From: an uncultured Ruminococcus sp.
Lineage (GTDB): Bacteria > Bacillota > Clostridia > Oscillospirales > Ruminococcaceae
Reading direction: 5' to 3'
Assembly (NCBI GenBank): GCA_947629455.1
Contig: CANRDT010000005.1
Span: 1-64,000, forward strand
Length of the DNA stretch: 64,000 nucleotides
Positions 41,668 through 49,124 of the stretch are shown here, piece after piece. The stretch's first letter is position 1. Every line of letters starts with the position of its first letter. The notes beneath the pieces were generated by a model. That model saw nothing but the letters and a program-made list of their open reading frames with translations. It was not told the origin of the DNA and searched no databases. Made by a program: the position numbers and the translations under genes.

Positions 41668-42194
41668 TCACGGAAATCAATTTTCAACTTTATTAAAACT
41701 GTTTTGGGTGGTATGTTCTTCGCCGGCGGCGGAGAATATACCATTAATTTTTTCTCTCCGCCATTTATGCCGAAGGGGCGGTTAGAAGTAAGATGTAAGG
41801 GGACAGAAGTAAGAATTACTTTGGCAACTGTGTATTTTTCCAAAGAAATATTATAGACAATTTGCTGTTTTTCCCCCGTAGGGGAAAAATAGCTTTTAAA
41901 GTAAGATATAAGAATTTTTGTAGCTTTCTTACGGCGACAAGCCTTAATAATCTGAAGAAAGAAATTTCCGGTTTTTATTTTACGAAGTAAAATAAAAATT
42001 GCAGGCATAATATACGCCTGCAAAGGAAATTTTCTTTGAACGCAAACGCCGTTTAGAAGTAAGTGGTAAGATGTAAGAAGTAAGATATGTGATTTACGGC
42101 TTTTGGAATCATAAAAAAGTTCAACCGCCCGACTTACGCACATCGGACGGTCTTAAAGCTGACGGAGGGCGCATTGCGCCGCCCGCGCGAGGGC

Positions 42195-42244
42195 TGGTGC
42201 GCCTGACAGGAATTGAACCTGCGGCCTTCGGAGTCGGAGTCCGA
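42195..42244. repeat. Left att copy: 50-bp duplicate of the 3' part of tRNA-Arg
   Basis: TGGTGCGCCTGACAGGAATTGAACCTGCGGCCTTCGGAGTCGGAGTCCGA identical to 50107-50156. Confidence 0.97.
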
Positions 42245-42475
42245 TATCCCTAATTTTTTGAAAAATTTTACAAATAATTTAAGTTGTTTCGCTCATTAAA
42301 ATTTTACATTTTATGAGCGAATTTTTTCGCTAAAATTCACACTTTATCTATTGACAAGCCAAAAGTCAAGTATTTTTCGGGTTAAAAATATGTTGTATAA
42401 TATAACTATAGATAGGTAGCTACTTCTATAAGTGATCTATTTCAACTGATATTTTTGATAAGGAGTAATGAAAAA

Positions 42476-42757
42476 ATGGCTTACACGATAGTTGGTTTTA
42501 AAGAAAATTCCGGCAAACTCGACAACGGCAGAGAGTGGAAAAACTATTCTGTTTACTGCACAAAGGACGATACAAAAGTAAACGGCAAAAGCGTTCAGAC
42601 AATGCGAGTGCCTGCCGATCTCTTGCAGGAAACATTTCCTGACAGCAAATCCGTTATCGGTTCAAGAGTTACATTTGATGTGGATATTCGCACATATGGC
42701 GGCGTTCAAAAGGTCGTTGTATGCGGTATCAATATATTAGGAAAGGAGCATTCATAA
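42476..42757 (+). CDS. Phage ssDNA-binding protein (gpV-like)
   Basis: MAYTIVGFKENSGKLDNGREWKNYSVYCTKDDTKVNGKSVQTMRVPADLLQ; first gene of a filamentous phage module; RBS AAGGAG. Confidence 0.65.
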   Translation: MAYTIVGFKENSGKLDNGREWKNYSVYCTKDDTKVNGKSVQTMRVPADLLQETFPDSKSVIGSRVTFDVDIRTYGGVQKVVVCGINILGKEHS

Positions 42758-42918
42758 TGGAGTCCACTATTACTTCCGGTCTTGAAACTATTACTTCTGT
42801 AGTTTCAAGTGTCTGGACTATAATGACAGGCAATCCCCTTGTTATGGTTTTCGTTGCCGCATCGCTTTTGGGCGCGGGTATCGGAATCATACGCAGGCTG
42901 ACAAAGGGCAAAGCCTGA
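42757..42918 (+). CDS. Major coat protein-like (pVIII-like) small single-TM protein
   Basis: MESTITSGLETITSVVSSVWTIMTGNPLVMVFVAASLLGAGIGIIRRLTKGKA: amphipathic N-term, one TM, basic C-term; RBS GAAAGGAG. Confidence 0.75.
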   Translation: MESTITSGLETITSVVSSVWTIMTGNPLVMVFVAASLLGAGIGIIRRLTKGKA

Positions 42919-42975
42919 CGCGTAAGCGGAGCGGATTTCTTCCGTTCCGCTTTTATTTTGAAAAGGAGTAATTTT

Positions 42976-44589
42976 ATGAAAAAACGATTATGCGCCTTTG
43001 CGCTCACTTGTGTATTCATTGTTACATCTGCTTTTGGTGTTCTTTCTTCTTCCGCTGCTTCCGGCGGCGGTGCGCTTGACAGTGTTGTCAGAGGTATGAT
43101 GTACGATATTTTTGTTACACATTATTTGGATTCAAATGATTCTATGCCTGAGAATTATATTGTAATTTATTGTCAGTATTCTCCAGATAATCTTGTAGGT
43201 ATTTTTTATACAGATGAAAAATCTCCCGATAGAGTAACAATGCCGACTAAAGTGTCATTTGATTTTGGCTCTACAAATTGGTTAGGCACAAGTCATAGAT
43301 TTTCCGGCGAATCTTGTACCCGTGAAGTTAGTTTGTCTCCTGATTTATCTTATATGGAGGGATATGGTGGAGGTTTTGACATACTATATTCCACCGTGCC
43401 TATTTATGACGCTGACGGTAAGGACGTCAATCCCTCCAAATCCGCTTTAAATCCTTTTGATGTTACTTATTCTCCTGCGCTGTATGTTGATATGCCGCTT
43501 GAATATGAGTATCCCTCTAAAAGCGGCGGTACAGTTAAGGAATCATTTAAGGAATTATATATAACTATTTCTTTATCCAAAGATTATATAAGCGAATGTG
43601 TAAAAAATGCTATTATAAAACGATTAGATGATCCTGATCGCGTATTTACAGATGATGAATTTGAAGAATTGCTTACATACTTTGAAGAACATTCCGAAAA
43701 CGGAAAGACCGGAATTGATGTTTCTGAAATGGTCAAAAACAAAAAAGGAATGTTTTTTATATCCGGTTCAAGTCCTAAATCATCTCCGTCAAGTGTGTTA
43801 TCTTCTTCTGTGTACACTTATCTTTCATATCAAAAATATAGTATACTCGATATGGAAAGCGGTGATATAAACGGTTTTACAAGTTCTGCCGCCTATGCTA
43901 ACGGCTTGTATCCTCTGTTTGCTTTAGACTTTGTAACAGATGTTGAAGATTTTGAAAATATAACACTTGAAGATTACAAAAATTTACTTGAAAATCCTCC
44001 TGTTTTTTCGTTTAAGGTACATTTGGCTAATATTTCATTTGATGATATTTTTCCCACATATTTTCCTTATTTGTTCTTGGGTGATGATCTCGCCTATAAT
44101 GATGAGATGAAAACAACTACCGAAAGTTTTTCGGATTACTTTTATAATTATTGGAATTCGGATATCCAACAGCAATACGGAAATATGCATTATTGGTATT
44201 ACGGTGATGAATTCAGCTTTGATAAATATCCCGATTTCGTGCCTTTTGAGTATAACGGCGAATACTATTCCCTTAAAGGCGATCCCTTTTCATTTTTGGG
44301 TGATTCTGCTTATCCCCCTGAAACATATCAGAGCGTAGACAAGGACGGTAACTTATCGCCTGAGCGTACACCAGAAGAACAAAGTAAATGGGATAATGAG
44401 CAAAAGTGGAACGAAAATTTTATGACAGATTTTTCGCCGGGGAGCATATCGGAGATATTCAACGGTACATCTACGTTTTATCAGTTTCTGACTGCAAGCA
44501 TTTCCGTTCTGCCCTCTTGGTTTTTAACTATCCTTGCGTCTTTCTTTGTCATAATGCTTGCGATAGTCGTTGTTAAATTCGTTGTTTAG
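42976..44589 (+). CDS. Adsorption/minor coat protein-like (pIII-like), signal peptide and C-terminal TM anchor
   Basis: MKKRLCAFALTCVFIVTSAFGVLSSSAA signal peptide; C-terminal SWFLTILASFFVIMLAIVVVKFVV. Confidence 0.7.
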   Translation: MKKRLCAFALTCVFIVTSAFGVLSSSAASGGGALDSVVRGMMYDIFVTHYLDSNDSMPENYIVIYCQYSPDNLVGIFYTDEKSPDRVTMPTKVSFDFGSTNWLGTSHRFSGESCTREVSLSPDLSYMEGYGGGFDILYSTVPIYDADGKDVNPSKSALNPFDVTYSPALYVDMPLEYEYPSKSGGTVKESFKELYITISLSKDYISECVKNAIIKRLDDPDRVFTDDEFEELLTYFEEHSENGKTGIDVSEMVKNKKGMFFISGSSPKSSPSSVLSSSVYTYLSYQKYSILDMESGDINGFTSSAAYANGLYPLFALDFVTDVEDFENITLEDYKNLLENPPVFSFKVHLANISFDDIFPTYFPYLFLGDDLAYNDEMKTTTESFSDYFYNYWNSDIQQQYGNMHYWYYGDEFSFDKYPDFVPFEYNGEYYSLKGDPFSFLGDSAYPPETYQSVDKDGNLSPERTPEEQSKWDNEQKWNENFMTDFSPGSISEIFNGTSTFYQFLTASISVLPSWFLTILASFFVIMLAIVVVKFVV

Positions 44590-44599
44590 GGGTGATGTT

Positions 44600-44767
44600 A
44601 TGGACGTTCTGGGAGTTATCAAACATATTTTTTCGGCTATCGGCAGAATATTAAGTCTGCAATTTCACTTTAACGGCTTTAACTTTTCACTCGGTTCTAT
44701 GATAGTGGGATTGATCGTTATCGGCTGTAGTATTCAATTGCTTTCTTTCCTGTTCAGCAAGGATTGA
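44600..44767 (+). CDS. Small phage membrane protein
   Basis: MDVLGVIKHIFSAIGRILSLQFHFNGFNFSLGSMIVGLIVIGCSIQLLSFLFSKD. Confidence 0.65.
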   Translation: MDVLGVIKHIFSAIGRILSLQFHFNGFNFSLGSMIVGLIVIGCSIQLLSFLFSKD

Positions 44768-44777
44768 GGTGTGAATT

Positions 44778-44855
44778 ATGTTTAGTGTTTTTACATTCTG
44801 CATTGGCGTTTGTTTCGGCTACGCTATGTGCATATATCAAAGAGGGGGAAAATAA
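44778..44855 (+). CDS. 25-aa membrane miniprotein (candidate minor coat)
   Basis: MFSVFTFCIGVCFGYAMCIYQRGGK; RBS-like GAGGTG; stop abuts the next start. Confidence 0.5.
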   Translation: MFSVFTFCIGVCFGYAMCIYQRGGK

Positions 44856-45095
44856 ATGGTCTCGATACTTTTACTTATACTGAAAACTATCCTTTTCGGT
44901 TTCGTTATTGCCACAATTGTCGGTGTCTGCGCTTTCTGGGTAGACATCAGGACTTTCAGGTCTGAAAAAGAAATGAGCCTGCCGCGTCAAAAGCTGATTG
45001 AAAATCTTATTGCCGAACGGGAACTTGAATCTGAAAAAGCGGAAAATGAATCTGAAAAATGGGAAAATGAATCTGAAAAAGGAGGTAATGAATAA
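44856..45095 (+). CDS. Small phage membrane protein with C-terminal charged repeats
   Basis: TM ILLLILKTILFGFVIATIVGVCAFW, then ESEKAENESEKWENESEKGGNE. Confidence 0.65.
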   Translation: MVSILLLILKTILFGFVIATIVGVCAFWVDIRTFRSEKEMSLPRQKLIENLIAERELESEKAENESEKWENESEKGGNE

Positions 45096-45289
45096 TGCTT
45101 GTTGACATTAAAAACGCTTGCTATCAGCTTTTAAAAATACTCGGCTGTGATCTCGCGGCTGTGGACAGCATAACAAGCAATTATCAATTCGGCGTGCTGA
45201 TTATGCAGTTTATATTCGCCTGCCTTGTGCTTTTCATTACTTGGAAAATGCTCTACAACTGTATGATACGTTTCTTTCATATGAGATAG
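45095..45289 (+). CDS. Small phage membrane protein
   Basis: MLVDIKNACYQLLKILGCDLAAVDSITSNYQFGVLIMQFIFACLVLFITWKMLYN; RBS GGAGG. Confidence 0.65.
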   Translation: MLVDIKNACYQLLKILGCDLAAVDSITSNYQFGVLIMQFIFACLVLFITWKMLYNCMIRFFHMR

Positions 45290-45299
45290 GCGGTGCGTT

Positions 45300-46097
45300 A
45301 TGGTTTTCTTTGACGTTTTCTATCGACTGCCTATGTTCGCCGCCTATACCGTCTATGATAAATGCTGTGCGGCTTACTTCAATTGGCGGCAGATATTTGA
45401 CGGTTGGGGGATTCATCTTTTTGTCGGGAAATTCGGCGCAGGAAAAACCTCGCTTATGGTGACACGCGCATATAACCTTTGTAAGCGTTATCCGCAGCTG
45501 ACGATACTTACAAACATAAACATCAAGAACTTTCCCGAATACACAAGAATACTGCCGCTCAACACCGCGCAGGATATTCTCAACGCGCCTAAAAATACAC
45601 TTGTCCTCATTGACGAAATAGGCACTATATTCAACAGCCGCGATTTTTCGGGCGGTAAATGCGCCGTGCCTAAACCGCTTTTTCAACACCTCTGTCAATG
45701 CCGTAAGCGCAGAATGATGATCTATGCGACCGTACAGAGATTTAATCTGCTCGATAAACAGATTCGGGATATTACCGCAGATGTTACCGCTTGTCATACG
45801 CATTTCAAGCACCCGTTTACGCGTATCCAGACGGGTTATACATACGACATCGAGGAATACGAACTTTACAGCGAAAACAAGACGTATGAGCCGCGAATTA
45901 TGTACAGCCGGACGTATATCCAGCGAAATCAATACAGACAGCTTTACGATACATCACAGCTTGTTACAAATATGCTTGCAAAAGAGTATTTGTCCGACAG
46001 TGAGATACTTGCCAACCGCGAGGGCGCAGATACTAACGCCCTGCCGCTCGATAAAAATCAAAAGCGCGCTATCCGAAAAAGAAAAAATGCGTGGTGA
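45300..46097 (+). CDS. Zot/pI-like phage morphogenesis ATPase
   Basis: Walker A IHLFVGKFGAGKTSLMVTRAY; Walker B-like NTLVLIDEIGTIFNSRDF; position after coat genes. Confidence 0.88.
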   Translation: MVFFDVFYRLPMFAAYTVYDKCCAAYFNWRQIFDGWGIHLFVGKFGAGKTSLMVTRAYNLCKRYPQLTILTNINIKNFPEYTRILPLNTAQDILNAPKNTLVLIDEIGTIFNSRDFSGGKCAVPKPLFQHLCQCRKRRMMIYATVQRFNLLDKQIRDITADVTACHTHFKHPFTRIQTGYTYDIEEYELYSENKTYEPRIMYSRTYIQRNQYRQLYDTSQLVTNMLAKEYLSDSEILANREGADTNALPLDKNQKRAIRKRKNAW

Positions 46098-46102
46098 TAA
46101 AA

Positions 46103-46146
46103 AACGCGCCCGAATTGGAATCCTTTTGGATTCAATTCGGCGCGTT
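46103..46146. terminator. Bidirectional terminator-like hairpin between convergent genes
   Basis: AACGCGCCCGAATTGGAATCC-TTTT-GGATTCAATTCGGCGCGTT. Confidence 0.7.
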
Positions 46147-46389
46147 GCCGTTCTTGTTCTCTGTTTCCTGCACCTGCATACCCTGCAATTGATTGCTTAC
46201 ATACAGCAGTTTTTTAATATCTTCAAGCTGATGTGTCATATCTTTCAATGTTTTTTCCATTCTTTGTATATTGTCCGTCATTGTTAAGAATCTCAGCCAA
46301 TTATAAATTTTTATTCCTATCACCAGTACGATAACTATTAAAACTACTGCCGCGTAATTCTCAATGAACATTAATATGCTGTCAATCAT
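46132..46389 (-). CDS. Small single-TM protein, function unknown
   Basis: MIDSILMFIENYAAVVLIVIVLVIGIKIYNWLRFLTMTDNIQRMEKTLKDMTHQLEDIKKLLYV. Confidence 0.65.
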   Translation of the reverse strand: MIDSILMFIENYAAVVLIVIVLVIGIKIYNWLRFLTMTDNIQRMEKTLKDMTHQLEDIKKLLYVSNQLQGMQVQETENKNGNAPN

Positions 46390-46576
46390 TGCTTTCACCT
46401 TTTTTTACATCATCATCAATTAGTTTCTTGATGTATTTTGTTTTGCTCAGATTATGTTTTTCGGCTTGTGCGCGGATAATTTCGCCATATCCTTTCGGCA
46501 TTTTAAGTTGAACTCGTTCCGTGTTTTCTTTATCCCATTTATCGTTTGCTCTCCTGCGTGCTTCTGATACCGACAT
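46382..46576 (-). CDS. Small DNA-binding (ribbon-helix-helix/Arc-like) candidate repressor
   Basis: MSVSEARRRANDKWDKENTERVQLKMPKGYGEIIRAQAEKHNLSKTKYIKKLIDDDV. Confidence 0.7.
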   Translation of the reverse strand: MSVSEARRRANDKWDKENTERVQLKMPKGYGEIIRAQAEKHNLSKTKYIKKLIDDDVKKGESND

Positions 46577-46625
46577 ATTATCACCCCTTTTTTTTCATTA
46601 TACAAGAAATGCTCTGATTTGTCAA

Positions 46626-46705
46626 TATACACGGTATGCCGTACACAATAATTTAACAACTCTTTTATAAATAATCTATGTACATTGTACGGTATACCGT
46701 GTATA
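46626..46705. promoter_or_regulatory. Divergent control region with paired inverted 20-bp operators
   Basis: TATACACGGTATGCCGTACA (46626-46645) and TGTACGGTATACCGTGTATA (46686-46705) are inverted copies with one difference; each overlaps a -10-like box. Confidence 0.75.
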
Positions 46706-46762
46706 ATTATATATAGGATAAGGGTAGCGGAAAACACGATTATATTTAGGTGGTGAAAAGGA

Positions 46763-46930
46763 ATGAAAGAACATATTGACCAGCTTAATTATTTAGCCGA
46801 AGTCCTTTATACTGAAACGAAAGGTAAATACACTGTGTCTTTGGACACTGCTGAAACCTTGCAATTAATTCTTGATGATATGTATGAAGAGCTTGACAAG
46901 GTTGTAAAAGAATTATATCGCCCTGAGTAA
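46763..46930 (+). CDS. Small phage ORF divergent from repressor
   Basis: MKEHIDQLNYLAEVLYTETKGKYTVSLDTAETLQLILDDMYEELDKVVKELYRPE after AGGTGGTGAAAAGG. Confidence 0.55.
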   Translation: MKEHIDQLNYLAEVLYTETKGKYTVSLDTAETLQLILDDMYEELDKVVKELYRPE

Positions 46931-47282
46931 GGCAAAGACCTTTTCAAACTCTTGACAACTGTAATCTCTCCTCGGTCGTAGCCCACGTCACGCAATCAGT
47001 GAGCCGCTTGCGGCGCGACCGAAACGGGGTGCAGGGGATTCCCCTGCCTTACCGCGCGAACCGTTCGCGCGGTTTCCCCTGCGCTCCTGCGCCTTGTCGT
47101 TACACTGTGCTGTACCCTCTGCGCGGCAAGTCCTTATATGCGCTCCGTCAAGCGCTCTTCATTACCAAAAGGGGGGCGCGTTCAGCCCTGAGCGGCTACG
47201 CGCCATACTTCGGGGGGTACTCCCCCGAATCGTGAAGTCTGACGCTGTTTTCTCTGTTCATAGTTTGTTTAAATTCTCCCTC

Positions 47283-47311
47283 TTGACAAATGCAAACATA
47301 TGTTCTATTAT
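47283..47311 (+). promoter_or_regulatory. Sigma-70-type promoter upstream of rep and origin
   Basis: TTGACA - 17 nt - TATTAT. Confidence 0.8.
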
Positions 47312-47349
47312 ATTAATTAGAGAGAACAAGCGTTCGCCCCCCTGCTTTA

Positions 47350-47386
47350 GACGAAGTTGAGGTATAGTATTACCCTCAACTTCGTC
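47350..47386 (+). other. Rolling-circle replication origin stem-loop with CRESS-virus nonanucleotide TAGTATTAC
   Basis: GACGAAGTTGAGG - TATAGTATTAC - CCTCAACTTCGTC: perfect 13-bp stem, 11-nt loop; nonanucleotide at 47365-47373. Confidence 0.92.
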
Positions 47387-47477
47387 ACACGTCACAAGGT
47401 ATCGGCAAACTCCGTTGTTACTGGGGTTTCCTCTGTGACAGGACTTTGTCACAACTTCGTCACAAGGAGGTGAAAAC

Positions 47478-48701
47478 TTGTCTGAATTTACTTGCAAGTC
47501 CACATTCTGCGTTATCAACAATCCCGAATACACAATAACCTACAAGCACGATGAGCGCGGAGAGATCGTCAAGGACGAAGAGGGCAAACCCGTTATTCTC
47601 TCAAAAGAGCCTACCGAATATTACGGGCATACCCCTCAGCAGATATGTGACGAAATACTCAACAAGTGGATAGCGGACGGAAACGACCACACCGGAGCGG
47701 TGTTGTACTGCGTTTCTGCCGTAGGTCTGGAACATCTCCACTGCGTTTTTGAATCAAAAAAGACGTATCGCCCTCTTTCGGTGCTTAAACGGCTGTTCCC
47801 GAAAATACATATCGAGCCGACAAAGGGCAGTAAAAGGGACGTTGAGGACTATATCAACAAAGTAGGAAAATTTGAGGAAAAAGGCGAAAATATAACCGCT
47901 CGTTCTCAGGTCGGTGAAATAGTCGGCTGTCAGGGAAAGCGCAGTGATCTGATAACCTTAGACGAGATAAAGGCGCTTATTTTCGAGGAAAATTTAACGC
48001 CGAGAGAAATATTTCTCGCTCACCCTAAAGCCCTGAAAGAGGAAAAGGCGGTCACTTATCTGTATTTTCAGAAACGCTTGAAAGAAACGCCGATTTTGCG
48101 CAATGTGGAAGTAAACTGGCTGTGTGGAAGTACGGGCTGTGGAAAATCCTTTGAATATGTCCGTCTGTGTGAAAAATACGGCGCGGAAAATGTATTTATG
48201 GTCAGCGATTATCTTAATCCGTTTGACAATTATCAGGGGCAGGAAGTTATCATCTTTGACGAGTTTCGGGGACAATTCAGGCTTGCCGAATTTCTGCAAT
48301 ACACACAAGGGTACAGGCAGGAGATTCGCGCCAGATACGCTAACCGTTATGCTCTTTGGACTAAAGTATACATAACAAGTCCCGTAACGCCTTATGAAGT
48401 CTACAGAAAGGACGCCGACACAAGCGGTTCAAACGATAAACTGCAACAGATATATCGGAGAATAAACAACATAATCTACTGTTTCAAAGTCCGCAGAAAC
48501 GGTTATACTTATTACTTCCAGAATCGCTTTGAGTGTCCCGAAGACGGCTGTGCAAAGGATATGTATAAGAGTTTCGGAGATTGCAGGAATTATTACACAC
48601 GCAAGATAACTGTATTCAATGATTTCAACGGAGATGATTCCTGCACGGTATCGAAAGTAAAGGACGAGGGAGAGCAGGAGCAGGAAAAAAATTCATTTTA
48701 A
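47478..48701 (+). CDS. rep: CRESS-DNA-virus-like Rep: HUH endonuclease + SF3 helicase
   Basis: Motif I FCVINNPEYT, motif II HLHCVFE, motif III DVEDYINKVGKFEEKGE; Walker A GSTGCGKSF, Walker B EVIIFDEFRG, motif C VYITSPVTPYEVY, QQIYRRINNIIYC; RBS AAGGAGGTG with TTG start. Confidence 0.93.
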   Translation: MSEFTCKSTFCVINNPEYTITYKHDERGEIVKDEEGKPVILSKEPTEYYGHTPQQICDEILNKWIADGNDHTGAVLYCVSAVGLEHLHCVFESKKTYRPLSVLKRLFPKIHIEPTKGSKRDVEDYINKVGKFEEKGENITARSQVGEIVGCQGKRSDLITLDEIKALIFEENLTPREIFLAHPKALKEEKAVTYLYFQKRLKETPILRNVEVNWLCGSTGCGKSFEYVRLCEKYGAENVFMVSDYLNPFDNYQGQEVIIFDEFRGQFRLAEFLQYTQGYRQEIRARYANRYALWTKVYITSPVTPYEVYRKDADTSGSNDKLQQIYRRINNIIYCFKVRRNGYTYYFQNRFECPEDGCAKDMYKSFGDCRNYYTRKITVFNDFNGDDSCTVSKVKDEGEQEQEKNSF

Positions 48702-48800
48702 TTTGAATTTTCCAAAACATTAATTCATTTAACAAAAGTCAGGTCACATTTGACAAATATTTTTAACTGCTGTATTATATATCAGCGGAAAGGAGTTATT

Positions 48801-49037
48801 ATGAAAAAAGTACCAGAAGTTCAGGCAGATGAGATAAGGTTGTTTTATCTCTGGTTATGCGGTCGGCTGAATGAGTGCAGGCAACGCGAAAATCTTGCAA
48901 TTGTTTACATTGTCTGCCCCGAAATGCGCGACGAGTTGTTAAAGGAGTTCCTCACCGAATTTAATGCACAACATCGTTATTTACCTCTGCGCCGCGTGCT
49001 TTTCGGAAATCGTATGACGGCGCAGAACATCAATTAA
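48801..49037 (+). CDS. Small phage protein of unknown function
   Basis: MKKVPEVQADEIRLFYLWLCGRLNECRQRENLAIVYIVCPEMRDELLKEFLTEFNAQHRYLPLRRVLFGNRMTAQNIN; RBS GAAAGGAG. Confidence 0.6.
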   Translation: MKKVPEVQADEIRLFYLWLCGRLNECRQRENLAIVYIVCPEMRDELLKEFLTEFNAQHRYLPLRRVLFGNRMTAQNIN

Positions 49038-49041
49038 AACA

Positions 49042-49093
49042 GAAAACCGCCTGAAACGCTGAATTGTAGGAGCAATTCAACTCGGCGGTTTTC
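49042..49093 (+). terminator. Stem-loop between small ORF and integrase
   Basis: GAAAACCGCC...GAATTG-taggag-CAATTC...GGCGGTTTTC. Confidence 0.6.
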
Positions 49094-49124
49094 AATGTAT
49101 TTCAACCAGAAAGGAAATACCGAT

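Noticed and set aside
42195-42244. A second tRNA-Arg gene
   Set aside because: Only the 3' 50 bp are present and the sequence diverges after the anticodon loop; it is the att duplicate, not a functional tRNA.
42351-42401. TTGACA and TATAAT as one promoter
   Set aside because: Spacing is ~39 nt, far from the usual 16-18 nt.
45300-46097. Zot similarity interpreted as a toxin
   Set aside because: In filamentous phages this family is the assembly ATPase; no toxin-specific region is evident, so no virulence claim is made.
45724-46287. 187-aa ORF overlapping the Zot gene in another frame
   Set aside because: No domain signature, overlaps a well-supported CDS and runs through the terminator hairpin.
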